DNA from: Beverwykella pulmonaria
Lineage: Eukaryota > Ascomycota > Dothideomycetes > Pleosporales > Melanommataceae
DNA: 64,000 bases
Assembly: GCA_001599595.1 (NCBI GenBank)
Contig: BCHH01000010.1
Location: forward strand, 1,175,392-1,239,391
Direction: 5' to 3'
The position numbers were made by a program, and so were the translations under genes. Shown here piece after piece: positions 10,291-20,831 of the stretch. How positions within the stretch are numbered: position 1 is the first letter of the stretch; each line of letters opens with the position of its first letter. The notes beneath the pieces are model-generated. The model was not told the DNA's origin and ran no database searches. It saw only the letters and a list, made by a program, of their open reading frames with translations.

Positions 10291-11373
10291 TTACAGACAA
10301 CCCAGCATTCCTGTCTTCCCATGGCAACCGACATACTCAAAAACTTGCTGCTCAGGCTCTAGCACGAGCACCTCATGCCACAACTTCAGTGTCATATCCG
10401 CACCCAGCTTCCGCGCATACTTCAAGAACCCGCCAAAGATATCCAGATGCGTTTTATGGCTCTTGCACCACTTCTCTAGACTCGCTAACTCGTCGAAGTA
10501 CGCCAGCCCAAACGTCCTCTCCTTATCTGCCTTGCCAGTCTCTACGTCCACCACATCCATGAACCGGCAACTGTAGCATCCGACATCAGGGTTATCACGC
10601 AGGAAGTCCATGCCCGTAATGAGAACGGGATGCATAGTCTCGAGATATAACTTCCGTTCTTCGGGAGAGGTGCCGGACCAGTCCTGACCTGAGCGGATGA
10701 CAGCTAGGTTCTTCTTTCCAGAAACACGAACGCGAGTTTTCAAAGAATCAGTCACCTTCTCGTCCTTTGCCGTCTCGGCCATCTTCTCTCCATCTAGATC
10801 ATCGACCTGTGCAATTGGAAGGCGATCCCTCATACTCCCCCAATACCCATGCTCCTTGATATCTCCACTTATCCCCTCTTGCATGTGTGCGCCGCCTTCC
10901 ACAATATCCGGCGCGGAGATAACAGTCTCCAGGCGATCTACAGTCGGAGTGAAGACTTCGAGGAAGTAGCCATGCTGTTCGGACGTTGCGTCAAGAGCCT
11001 CCCACCACTTGTTGAACCCACTCTCCTCGCTCCAAGTTTGGTATTGCGCTGAGCTAGGCCAATACGCAATAACAGCGACATTGTACGCATCAGTCTGGTC
11101 CGTGACCGCAGTTGGCTCCCAGAATGTTGGACGGGTAGGCTCAGGCGCTGTGGTGATGAACTCCGTGATTTTAGAAATGGCGGCGCCGTCGTTCAAGGAA
11201 GTGAAGTGGTACTGGACACCGATTATGGCCATCACGATCTCCTTGACTGAAGTGGGGAAGCGCGAGACATAGGATGCGTATGGGGCTTTGAAGCCCGGTG
11301 TACCTCTGATGGGCGTCGTGCGGTCTTGACGGAGGTGTGGGGGGATTGCTGAGTCGAGGTCGGTAGAGGACAT
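10291..11373 (-). CDS. Phenylacetaldoxime dehydratase-family haem protein
   Basis: The frame extends to 11454, but the ATG at 11373 gives a start (MSSTDLDSAIPPHLRQDRT) that fits the family, whose members begin close to the IPxHLR motif; this yields 360 residues, near the usual 350. Family enzymes dehydrate aldoximes (RCH=NOH) to nitriles in a haem-b-dependent reaction. Typical segments are visible: YWPS (mid protein), GYWGSMRDRLP, a DWSG motif, METMHPVLITGMDFLRDN-like core and SHKTHLDIFGGF, the last two carrying histidines expected near the haem. The N-terminal extension upstream of 11373 is hydrophobic but is probably untranslated. No nitrilase or P450 partner gene is seen nearby. Family call is strong; substrate unknown. 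Confidence 0.9.
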   Translation of the reverse strand: MSSTDLDSAIPPHLRQDRTTPIRGTPGFKAPYASYVSRFPTSVKEIVMAIIGVQYHFTSLNDGAAISKITEFITTAPEPTRPTFWEPTAVTDQTDAYNVAVIAYWPSSAQYQTWSEESGFNKWWEALDATSEQHGYFLEVFTPTVDRLETVISAPDIVEGGAHMQEGISGDIKEHGYWGSMRDRLPIAQVDDLDGEKMAETAKDEKVTDSLKTRVRVSGKKNLAVIRSGQDWSGTSPEERKLYLETMHPVLITGMDFLRDNPDVGCYSCRFMDVVDVETGKADKERTFGLAYFDELASLEKWCKSHKTHLDIFGGFLKYARKLGADMTLKLWHEVLVLEPEQQVFEYVGCHGKTGMLGCL

Positions 11374-13854
11374 GATTTTTGGTTTGGAGCTACAAGTCAA
11401 AATCAAGAAAAAAAAGACTCGGAGAAGGAACGTAGGGAATGCTGGAGGAAACAAGAGGACGAGATATCAAGAAGAGCTCGGCCGTACGACCTTTAACTTC
11501 AGCAGCAGGAGCCTCGTGCTACACTGTGGTCACCGGAGCATGCTGCACCTTCGCTTATCACAGCAACTTCATTTGACAAGGAAATTCTGTCAGCCCCCCC
11601 TATAAATCTCGGTCAGCTCTCCACGACGGTAGTCCACTACGTGGCACCTCATGTTCAAAAATATTGGTCCAGTTTGGCGGGGCTGAGGTCTGCAATACAT
11701 GTGACGGCCAATGCGGGGGTGAGGATGCAATTCCGCGAGGCGGAATATGCCGCTGGTTGGTTAGCTGTTGTCGTCAGCGATCGCGATACGAGGCTGTGTT
11801 TTCTTTTTCATTGCCAACAATATTGAGAAGTCGATGGAAGCGTCCAGAGGAGCTATTTCGTCTTAGAAATACCCAATACATGATTGTAGTGTAGGGGAAA
11901 AGGTTTAGGCAAGACGCGCATAGGGCTGTTGTATTTGCGAAAGGAGATTTTGGCGTTCTGGTAAAGGTATTGTGTTGATGGCTCTATCCATATTCCCTGT
12001 CTTAGACCTACTCCATGTTAATCACTGACCTTTCTGTCCTGGTCCTTTTCCTCTTCGTCAGAAACATCAACCTTCCCAGAACCAAATATGGTCTTACATG
12101 TCACATTTTCCTGCTCATCTTCTTCCCAAAGGCCTGGACAACGATTGGCTTGTCCAACTTGGCCGTATCTGCATACCTCTGTATAATTTTGTCATGGTGC
12201 TTGCCTTTCATGGCAAAGCTCAGCCTTCTCGTCTTGGGGCTTCTATTTGCCAGCTTCCCAGCTCTGCTTCTTTTTCTTCAGCCTTGGGTTCTCCTTCTCT
12301 AGAGCCTCGACTTCGACTGACTCTCAAGGCTGCATTCCCTAATTTCATGCCTTGTTCCTCTTTTTAGGTTTTCTGACTGGTGTAGTGGGGGCACTTGAGT
12401 TGAGGGGAATCTTGAAGGAGAGAAGTTTGAGGGAACTATATTGGCCCTGGTCAGCTTTTTCTTGTGTCAAGCAAACTCTTTCTTGCGCAGGAGCAATTGA
12501 GTGCATGCCAGCATAGCCTACATAACCAAATAGGCCATGGCATATACACTCACTACTGGATAGGTTGTTTAGTGGCACAGCAGGGCCTTAAATCTTTTCC
12601 AAAGCCCTATTCTTCACCCAATTAGCAAGCTCCGCAGCTGCTGATTTAACCGCGGTATCTAGTAGCTTGAATAGACATGTGATCTTCAACTTCACTACAT
12701 ATTATAAGTTAGGATCATACAGTGGTTGAAGGCCTGAGTGTAGCATGAGATATCTTTACCATTGGGTGGGCTATCTTTTTCTTGCTGCTATCTTTTGATG
12801 GGGTTTGGTGTGGAGCTTGGAGAGCGGGTTTGGCGGTTGAATGATAGTTTGGGGCTGAGGTATTGGGCAGTATAACATGGGTTAAGAAGGGCTAGGTAAA
12901 ATAGAGGAAGTGTGGGAGGTAGAGGTAACTGAAGGTTAAGATGTGGGGTTTATACGCCCCGCTCTATGCGATTTGACTCTCAAACGAAGCGGGTGGTATG
13001 AGTACACATACATATATATACCACTCTGTTCTCTTGCTTTGACATCATCGCTATCCTGTCAACACTCTCAGCAGTTCCTTCATATATTGCAGGACCATGA
13101 ATATGAGATTGCCGATGATCACTTGATGGGTGAAGCTGTCTGTTAGGAAGTCTAGGGTACGTGGATTGAGAGATCGGGTAAGAAAATGTGTCAATTGGAG
13201 TTGGGATCCTCTGTGCTACAAAAGGATTATGGGGTGCTGGAGCACGAGAGGCTATGTGGTACTATAGCTTTCGACCTAGGTCATATTTCCTTGTTCAATA
13301 GGGCTACCGACTTCAATGCCTTCCACGACACCATCCCACCTCTCCATCTCACCATATCACACTCTTTCACTTATCTTCTTCGCACTAGTTTCCTACCTTT
13401 CCTCTTCTCGCCACTTCTACCTTCGCCTATTGCTGTGCGGGCGCAAGTATGCCCTCAGTTTTTATTCAATCGAATAACAAGCTCCCCCCCCCCCCCCCTC
13501 CCTCCCCCTTTTTTTTTTGTTTTCATCATTGTTGTGCCTTGACGGTGCGCCTTGAGGAAGAAACCGCTCTCGGTTAGTCTTTCACTGCGGCCATGCACCC
13601 CTCGCCGTGTCGCCGCTTTCTGTTCCTGTATCCGTAATTCTATCTTCTGAACGGCTGGCCTTAAAGACTGAGGCGCGGCACTGCTCCTCTATAACGTCAC
13701 TCAGCTTCGCCTCATTCCTTGACTCTACTTCGCCCTAGGTCCTCCTCTCTAGAAATCGCCTACACGAAACGAATGATTGTCTGAGCACCAAACGCAGGAA
13801 TCCAGCGCCGTGACACCAATATTTCGCCAGTAATATTCCCCAATTTCTGTAACC
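11374..13854. other. Long stretch without an intact gene; weak coding traces on the minus strand
   Basis: No convincing gene. On the minus strand, short Lys/Glu-rich coding-like segments interrupted by stops occur at about 12010-12370 and 12593-12880; the latter ends ELANWVKNRALEKI. They may be relics. A run of C followed by C/T and T (about 13482-13520) is low-complexity DNA. Open frames here lack any recognisable domain. Confidence 0.4.
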
Positions 13855-14489
13855 ATGGGCTCGGCTTCTGTCGCCAATCCAGAGTCTACGATATCAAGCT
13901 TCACCGTAGCTAAAGAGAATGAGATGACTCTCACAACAACGTGCAAGCAACCCAAGTGAGATGTTTTTGAGTCCATCATATTCCCCACGGCCCCATCAGT
14001 GTCTACTTATCTACTCCAGCTAACTTCCTTGCTCTCAAGCCACCAGCACACCATCAATAAGGAACAAATCTCAAGTGAGAGAACGCTACGCTCAAACAGT
14101 TTCTTCTCCAAATGCAGCAGGACAGACTCGCATTTGAGGCCGATAGAGCGGCTTGGGCTGTTGAGAAAACCGCACTCGCCGCCACCGCCGCCACCGCCGC
14201 CACCAAATTGCACGAGTTAAAGGATGAGCTTAGGAGGTATGAGGAGGAAGTCAGGCGGCGGGTGATATAATTCGAGCCTGTGGCAAGACAGTCGAGGGAC
14301 TTAAGTCGATCGTTTTGGATATCTTAGTGAGACAAGAGATACGCAAAGGGGAGGGCAAGCGGACGGATTAGAGTCTGTCTGAGGGTTCGTTTGAGAGAGA
14401 GCTCCGGGCTTTGAACTTGGTCATTGGTCCTATGGATGAGATGGAGCGGGTAGAGGAGGGAAAGAAGGATGGGATGGTGAAGGGGTAGA
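13855..14489 (+). pseudogene. Decayed coiled-coil gene with a GCC-triplet microsatellite
   Basis: An ATG at 13855 opens a plausible N-terminus (MGSASVANPESTISSF...). After a break, coding resumes as QDRLAFEADRAAWAVEKT, an Ala/Thr tract encoded by (GCC GCC ACC) repeats at about 14178-14202, and KLHELKDELRRYEEE to a TAA at about 14269. In another frame DIIRACGKTVEGLKSIVLD runs to a TAG near 14370, then SFERELRALNLVIGPMDEME to a TAG at about 14489. Successive frame changes and stops show an eroded gene for a helical protein. No intron model joined the segments cleanly. Confidence 0.35.
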
Positions 14490-14777
14490 TGGACAGTGAG
14501 CACTATGAACGAGATAGAAAGGTGATGCTGAGTGCACAATAGAGTTTATCTGGTAGAGTGGTGATATGGGATAGGTGACCGACAGAAATGATGTCCTTCA
14601 AATATCGGGAAAAAGACACGATGCAAGTGGTATACGCTACACAATATATGAGGTTTGGATATTCTAGGCTCGACTCGCCGAAACTGCAAAATCGGCAGGG
14701 TTTTGGCTAGTTTGCCGTATTTGGAGGGATCTTGGAGTTCCAACTTCATGCCTCTCGTTCGCTCATGTCCAGTGGCA

Positions 14778-16505
14778 CTATGCCGATTTTTCGGGGGTGT
14801 GAGAGACAGCCTCCACCGCACCGCCATCACTCGTTCTGATCCACTGTGGTCCTGTGTCCTTACCATTCCACACGGGCCGGAAGGTTGCATCCTCATTACC
14901 GCTCACGAATGCGACTGTATCTTTGCGCTTCCAATCACTGCTGGTTGGTTGTTCGCCCTTCGACCAATCGTCCAGGTAGCTATAGATTACACTTCCACTC
15001 AAGGCATCACTGAGACGCCAGGGAGCAGGGAGCATTTGCAGAAGCTTGAGGGTAAGAAACAGGCATGTGAGGAGGACGGGAATGACGACCAGAACAGTTA
15101 GAGACAAGGCCGAAACTTTGGCGTCCTCAATCACATAGTCGCCGGCCCGAGCGAGTATTTTGTTGTCGGTGCTGAGCGCCAAGTTGCGATACCCATGCCT
15201 GGCAGTTTCGCTGAACTGCGTGCTCTCGAAAAATGAGTCCTTGGTGGCATAGTAAGAAGTTCGCACCACACGAGTTATGTCGGTCAGGACGGAGGATGTT
15301 TCTGCGTCGAATTCTCTTTGGAAACCGTAGGTGGATGAGGCGAGGGAAATGCGGCCCAGCTGAACACCAACTCTGGAGGCCATAACCTCTATAAGGGTAG
15401 CTTGGAATAACATGGTGATCCAAGAAGAATCTGATGATTTCGATTTTTGCGTGGCGTTCAGCGATGGGTGCAGTGAAGAAAGGCCTTGGACGGTTGCGGT
15501 CTTGCCATCGAGCTCGAAAATGTTTGTTTCCCAACAGGAGAGTGGGGGCCTGTTACTCGTGACTAGCCATAACTTCCCTTCCGGTTCCAATTCTGTTGTA
15601 TACCAGGGATCTTTCGACTCGGTTTTACTCCGGCGATTTCTAGATACTGGGACAATGGCCCAAGACCTATTTGTGTTTGCGGCATCTACTTCTTTCCAGA
15701 AGAACACGCCATATGGGGTTCCTCCATCATTGGGAGGGACTGGGTAGGGTTCAGGTTTCACATCATCATCTTTCCAAACCGAGTATACATCATTGTCGTC
15801 CCCTTTAACTGAGGGTCCAGTTAGCCAGCTAGGTTCGAGATAGCAAGAACCATTGACGGTGAACTTCAATCCTGGAAGAATTTGCAGTCCAAAATCAGCG
15901 GCAGTGATTTGGTATCCATACTCGATTCGAAACTCGCCAGTTAAGGGCGTCACCTTTCGAACGTAGACTGCGTCCAGAGGCGTTGCTGCCTTTGCTGCGG
16001 CGCGAAGGAAGGCAGGCGACTCCAGCCCGTAAGCCCTGTTGACTTGTGATGGATCAGCTACATACTTATCCGGTACAAAAATCTTTGTCGCATCGACTGG
16101 AGCAAATGGCCCAAGAACCATCGCGCGCGAAACAAGCAGCGGAGCTACCGAGCCAGCCGCCGCGGCCACGGCGGTGATAACCGTCCAAATCATCACAAAC
16201 TTCCAGTCGTCCATCATGTGCCACGCATATTTCCAAATTACGGTTCCTGCGCTAATCGCTGATGCTTGAGCGTTGAAGATGCCGACGTTCAGAGCAGCTC
16301 GGTTCCGGGATTGAGGTTTGCGCATGTAGAGGTAGACGGTGAAAAGGACTGCCATAGCCCAGACTTGTCCAACTATGAGTTGGGTCATCGTGCTGTACAG
16401 GGAGATGAGAGTGGCCGCATCGTCTTGAGTGAAAGCGACACCTGGGATGGTACCGCCTTGGATCGGGTAATTGAACACTCGAAGAAGGCGGTACACCTTG
16501 GGCAT
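14778..16505 (-). CDS. Large fungal membrane protein, four predicted membrane segments, unknown function
   Basis: The frame is open from 16586, but the ATG at 16505 (MPKVYRLLRVFNYP) has a more plausible context and gives 575 residues. Hydrophobic segments suggest helices at about residues 30-56, 72-95 and 105-130, then a long soluble, probably extracytoplasmic, domain of about 330 residues containing several Cys and N-glycosylation sequons, and a last helix near 470-495 (SLTVLVVIPVLLTCLFLTLKLL core), followed by a hydrophilic tail with Trp-rich stretches. The layout resembles uncharacterised fungal membrane proteins; I cannot name a family. No introns. Its 5' end is less than 200 bp from the edge of the transposon nest that begins at 16699. 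Confidence 0.8.
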   Translation of the reverse strand: MPKVYRLLRVFNYPIQGGTIPGVAFTQDDAATLISLYSTMTQLIVGQVWAMAVLFTVYLYMRKPQSRNRAALNVGIFNAQASAISAGTVIWKYAWHMMDDWKFVMIWTVITAVAAAAGSVAPLLVSRAMVLGPFAPVDATKIFVPDKYVADPSQVNRAYGLESPAFLRAAAKAATPLDAVYVRKVTPLTGEFRIEYGYQITAADFGLQILPGLKFTVNGSCYLEPSWLTGPSVKGDDNDVYSVWKDDDVKPEPYPVPPNDGGTPYGVFFWKEVDAANTNRSWAIVPVSRNRRSKTESKDPWYTTELEPEGKLWLVTSNRPPLSCWETNIFELDGKTATVQGLSSLHPSLNATQKSKSSDSSWITMLFQATLIEVMASRVGVQLGRISLASSTYGFQREFDAETSSVLTDITRVVRTSYYATKDSFFESTQFSETARHGYRNLALSTDNKILARAGDYVIEDAKVSALSLTVLVVIPVLLTCLFLTLKLLQMLPAPWRLSDALSGSVIYSYLDDWSKGEQPTSSDWKRKDTVAFVSGNEDATFRPVWNGKDTGPQWIRTSDGGAVEAVSHTPEKSA

Positions 16506-16698
16506 GGTGTCTTCTGGGTTCGTTAGGTGTATTTGAGGCTCATGTAATGACAAAAAGAGGGATTCTGAGATTCTCGGGCGATGCACCTAGCGATGAAGCG
16601 CTGAATTGTAGCATTATATGTTGAAGAGAAGCGCCAAAAAGCTCGTGCTTTGGGCGGTCCTCTGATTGGAGTCTCAATATCGGCTCTCCATTATCGTA

Positions 16699-17472
16699 CA
16701 CGTCGGACAGGATACCAGCCATGTTGGCCGAGAGGAGCATCAAATGATCAACAAAACCGCTTTCACTTCAGCCGCTCACCAAATTGGTCAGGCTCCTCTT
16801 TAGCACCCGCAGAATTGTGCATCTCCGAGGTTCAGCCCCCGCCATCTGGCAAGGCCAGGAGCAGGCTGGCGCGTAGCCATTGAATGACCAAAAATTCCTG
16901 GAAGGAGGTTGCTTTTTTGTTGTGCATATGACGGTATTTGCCGTGAGGAAGAATTGCTGGCGTTCCATGCAGGCGACGCATCCAGGCTTAATAGTCTAGC
17001 GCACGCGCACTTGAGGCCACGCTACTCAAGCTGATGCAGGCAATAGGTTGTGAGGTGGCTGCCACAGCAATGGCATAATGTTGGAATAGAGTAAATTCTA
17101 AATTTCAACAGTTCTAGTCTAAAAGAGGCTTACAGCTATAGTAGCGCCAGTCCTACTCTAAGTTATGTTAATTGCATCTTTTTAGCCTAGACAATAGCAG
17201 TTGTCCTAGATCCCTTCTACAAAGGTACAGGACTTAGAGAGTAGTAAATGAAGAGAATGCGTCTAAGGGCCCTAGATTGTGCATTTGGCTAGTATTTTAC
17301 TAGCCTTAGGCTACTGTAGGGTCAGCTCTGCATGCGGGTGAAACGCCACTTGACTGGGCTGAAGTGGCAGTTGAGAACTTGAGACCCAACGCCTTGCAGC
17401 ATCTTAGCGAGATATTTTGTCATGGGAGCTCTGGCAGTTGGTCTACAGGCCCTCCTGTACGGAGTGATAGCG
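16699..17472 (+). repeat. Left terminal inverted repeat of the large element
   Basis: It matches the reverse complement of 20832-21658 throughout. Landmarks: GTTCCATGCAGGCG, TGAGGCCACGCTACTCAAGC-like stretch, GAATGCGTCTAAGGGCCC and GGAGTGATAGCG at the inner end. Differences between the arms are mostly transitions. Confidence 0.85.
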
Positions 17473-17644
17473 TGGATTTCAAAGCGGGCCTGTGGACAGA
17501 ACTAGCTCGCTCTTTCTAGAATAAAATACTTACATATACAAGGTTTCAATACTGCTGCTAGTGTATCTTTTTCCACTTTGCTGTATATAATTCTTTACTC
17601 ATGCCAAGCTCTGAAGCCATACCCGCCACCGCCAGCCCACCTAC

Positions 17645-17895
17645 AAGGAGCGCGTCGAAATTAATACGCTCACAGAGATAGGATGGACGTAGACAGCAAT
17701 CTCACGGCGGCTAGGAATTCCTCAACCAACTATTTCATGCTGCCTATGAGCTCCTTGTACTCCTACGAAACCAAAGGGCAGAAGATTGGGGTTGAAGACT
17801 ACAAGAAATACAATCAGATCCATGAGAGAGCGTTGCTGGGCTGTGATACAGGCTGGTGGAGGGCACATTACCTCAGTGTCCTCAGACGTTCCACG
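17645..17895 (+). pseudogene. Transposase N-terminal helix-turn-helix relic (Tc1/mariner type)
   Basis: In one frame the translation reads KERVEINTLTEIGWT, a TAG, then TAISRRLGIPQPTIS, a TGA two codons later, and a Lys/Arg-rich linker. The pattern ER..I..L...GW....I...LGI...TIS is the typical two-helix DNA-binding start of Tc1/mariner and related transposases. The stops lie where Gln or Arg codons would be expected, so C-to-T change explains them. No catalytic DDE part was found; the LTR insertion and decay replace it. Confidence 0.55.
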
Positions 17896-17955
17896 TGATT
17901 CAGAGCTATACCACATTTGGATGTGGCTGAATCAGCTTTTTCGTGGAACGTCTGA
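17879..17955. repeat. Imperfect hairpin inside the large element
   Basis: CTCAGACGTTCCACG and TGATTCAGAGC on the left pair with GCTGAATCA and CGTGGAACGTCTGAG on the right, around a loop of about 20 bases. This could be a small foldback insertion or a decayed internal palindrome. Confidence 0.6.
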
Positions 17956-18324
17956 GCTGAAGATCTGGTGGGCTCATACATATTTCCGGGTTTTTTCGTG
18001 GTGGCCCCACCAAACATTTCCGAACAGGACCTAAGGGAGAGCTGTTCGCAGCTGTTACCAGAACTTATATATAGGCCAGAAGACCAATCCAGGGTCTATA
18101 ATCCTCCCCAACAACTCGTCTGCATCCACCTTCCGCAGCTTCCTTTCCACGGACACCGCGTCTACCAACAACCCTAACGTCACAAAGCCAATTAACGGCA
18201 TATTAGTGGAGCCTATCTAGACAAATAAAGCCGTATTTGTTGCGGAAACACTAATCCAATTAGAGGTAGTGTCACGAGAGGCTATCGGTAGCAGAGGATA
18301 AAGACTTAATTAAATATCGGGGAG

Positions 18325-19644
18325 TTAGCGTATGCAGAATTCGCGCAAAGCTTGGCAAATGTCAATCGTTCGAATCCCACCCCAAAATCCAAGCCAAATT
18401 ACACGTTTTTCGTGAATTTCCTATATTACACCCCGCACACGGGCGAGGGCCGTCGCTTGGTTAGTGAGGGTGTAAATATACGTGTATGGGCCTATACTAG
18501 CGACTTTTTGGTGTTGCAACTGCAGAGATTCTGCGTACTCTATCAATTTGCTCTGTACTGCAAGATGCCACTATCTTATCTAGCTGTGCTAGTAGAGCTC
18601 CTTAAACAACGCGTCTCTATCTACCCTTGTGAAGTTTGGACGCCTTACTAGCTTCCTTATTTGTAGTTTCTGTATAGTTGTCACGAGAGGCTATTGGTAG
18701 CAGAGGATAAAGGTTCAATTAAATATTGGATACTACGGATACAATCTTAGGTGCGATGAATTATCATACAAGACGTTGCGTAAGGAGCTTGACTAGAGGT
18801 CCTTTGCGGTTTAATAAATACTTAGTCTGGTTTGTGCGTCAGGGGTCTGGTTTGTGCGCAGGCTGAGCCTGGTTGGGACTCAGTTTAGTATTTCAGGTTA
18901 GGTTGGGTTGGCTAGTTGCTGAGCTCATTGTACTGTGAGTCACAGTATGGTGCTGACGGTTGTCACTGTTGGTGTACTGTGAGTTAGAATGGGATAATGT
19001 GCGCAACGGGTATTAGTTGGTATTGTGCGCAAGTTTAGGTGTGTGAAGTACTGTGCTGCGGAGTACTGTACTTGTCAGGACTGTTGTTCAGGACTGTCGT
19101 TCAGGACTGTTATTCAGGATTATTCAGGACCGTCGTTCAGGACCATTTAGGACCATTATTTAGGATCATTGTTCAGGATTGGTGTCGCGGTGGTTACCAT
19201 GACAATAGTTCTATATGTTATAAGGTTGCAATACACAAAGCTGTAGTTAACGCCAACGCGCTCTTAGATCTCTGCAAAGTTAATAGCCTGCACTAGTAGA
19301 TAATACACATACAATTGCATGTAGACATACTAATAGCTGTGCCTTAAAGAGATAGGTTAATTTAGTACAGGCGGGTGATAAACTAGGGAGACGCGTGCCT
19401 GTTAAAGCCCTGCTTAAATAAGGTCCTTGGGCGCGTTGCATGGCGACCTACAACACTAAAAAATGTTGTAAGTATAAGCCTGTACACGTATATTTACAAC
19501 CTCACTAACCAAGAGACGGCCCTCGCGCATGTGCGGGGCGTAATATAGGAAATTCACAAAAAACGTGTAATTTGGCTTGGATTTTGGGGTGGGATTCGAA
19601 CGATTGACATTTGCCAAGCTTTGCGCGAATTCTGCATACGCTAA
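18325..19644. mobile_element. Foldback/MITE-like element with about 200-bp inverted repeats
   Basis: The ends TTAGCGTATGCAGAATTCGC and its reverse complement face outward; the first 86 bases of each arm are identical and similarity continues for roughly 200 bases (18325-18526 and 19440-19644). The dinucleotide AG flanks both ends, possibly a 2-bp duplication. Without the LTR nested in it the element is about 790 bp and has no transposase, so it is non-autonomous. Each arm contains CGTTCGAATCCC, which resembles a tRNA B box, but no tRNA fold is present. It has inserted in the LTR of 18270-20041. Confidence 0.8.
18679..19204 (+). mobile_element. Solo LTR with 5-bp target-site duplication
   Basis: It starts TGTCACGAGAGGC and ends GGTTACCATGACA (TG...CA, with short inverted ends), and ATAGT directly precedes (18674-18678) and follows (19205-19209). 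It aligns with the split LTR at 18270-20041, but many CpG sites there read TpG or CpA here, for example GCCGAGCCCGG versus GCTGAGCCTGG. A tandem array of about 13-14 bp (GGACTGTCGTTCA-like) lies at 19077-19180. It has no coding capacity. Confidence 0.9.
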
Positions 19645-20114
19645 AGCTACGGATACAATCTCAGGTGCGATGAATTATCATACAAGACGTTGCGTAAGGA
19701 GCTCGATCAGAGGTCCTTCGCGGTTGAATAAATACTTAGCATGGTTCGTGCATCAGGGGTCTGGTTCGTGCGCGGGCCGAGCCCGGTTGGGGCTCGGTTG
19801 GGCATTTCGGGTGAGGTCTCGCCTTGGCGGGTCGTGTCAGCCAATGGGATTTCGGCAGCTCGCGCTAGCGCCGGTAGCCGAAATCCTATTGGTCCGTTCG
19901 AGACTGTCGTTCAGGACGGTCGTTCGAAACGGTCGTTCGGGACGGTCGTTCGAGGCGGTCGTTCGAGACGGTCGTTTGGGACGGTCGTTCGAGGCGGTCG
20001 TTCGGGACGGTTTGATAAGTGTCGCGGTGGTTACCGTGACAGCTGCCGTTAGATTAGATTAGCTTAGAGCAGACTAAATATATAACTTGTATTAGTGGCA
20101 GACCTTTTTTTCTA

Positions 20115-20412
20115 AATGCAGATACGATTAACATAAAGGTTCTCACGGATATACAGAAAGGGAAGTATACACACATTCTAATAGGCCCTGAGCTAGCAAT
20201 AAGCAACAAGTTCCACGTCACGGCTATCCATCCACAGTTTAAGGAACGACTGGGCCTACCAGTAGTCATTATTGAAGAAGTCCATCTAGTATCACAATAG
20301 GGTAGGGGCTTCCGAACAGAGTACGCGCGGCTAGGCCAACTGCGTGCCCTATTTGGAAGTCACGTCCCCTAGTTTACCTAATGTACTGCGTAGACTTTGT
20401 AGACTTATTAGC
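20115..20412 (+). pseudogene. RecQ-like helicase fragment with in-frame stops
   Basis: The translation reads ...IQKGKYTHILIGPELAISNK, FHVTAIHPQFKERLGLPVVI, IEEVHLVSQ, a TAG, GRGFRTEYARLGQLRALFG, SHVP, a TAG. This matches helicase motifs of the RecQ superfamily: a GPE strand after motif Ia, a DEAH-like box degraded to EEVH, and the WG..FR..Y..L motif in which the Trp codon is now TAG. Trp-to-TAG changes (TGG to TAG) are compatible with G-to-A RIP-type mutation. Only about 100 codons remain. Confidence 0.6.
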
Positions 20413-20831
20413 CAGTCCATTTTTGGTGCAAGTGGTGCTATTTGTTCAATACGTTAGGGCTCTCTCTTGAACGCGACGTTTCGGCGTAGAGGTCAAGCTT
20501 CGGGATCTGGTGACGGCATTCCGTTCTGCAATGTCGGTTCAGGGTCTCTATAAGAGCTCAATTCGGGCGTTGTGGTAGAGTCTGAAAAAAGTTCGGAAAT
20601 TTGTATGGTGGGGCCGATCTTCCGCTCAGACTATAGATTGAGTGGCCCGACCAGAATGGTCTAGCGCAGCTTGGCACACGTGATCTATGGTCTGAGGAAA
20701 CTGAGGTAAAGGGCACACGAAATAGTAATTGCTGACTACAAGATGGCTTTTTGTATGTAATATATATATAGAAGATAATATACCTTCGCCACTGCTTACA
20801 TATCTGTGGCGTCCTTGCAGAGTTTCTCCGG

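Larger units (their letters stand above)
18270..20041 (+). mobile_element. LTR (TGTCAC...GTGACA) split by a foldback element
   Basis: The left piece, 18270-18324, begins TGTCACGAGAGGCTATCGG; the right piece, 19645-20041, ends GGTGGTTACCGTGACA. Joined, they correspond to the intact LTR at 18679-19204. The right piece carries an array of a 13-bp unit (CGGTCGTTCGGGA-like) at about 19896-20010. The flanks (GGTAG / GCTGC) do not match, so either the target duplication has decayed or this is one LTR of a lost element; a purine-rich TTAGAGGTAG lies just before the left end, as a polypurine tract would. Confidence 0.7.

Noticed and set aside
12593..12880. Two-exon minus-strand gene ending ELANWVKNRALEKI
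   Set aside because: A splice can be drawn, but the upstream part opens after a stop with no start codon; kept only as a weak relic.
18360..18400. tRNA gene suggested by CGTTCGAATCCC
   Set aside because: The T-arm does not pair, there is no acceptor or anticodon stem, and the motif is part of both arms of a foldback element.
18270..20041. Full-length LTR retrotransposon
   Set aside because: No gag or pol coding lies between the two LTR-like copies; the interval is explained by a foldback insertion and a solo LTR.
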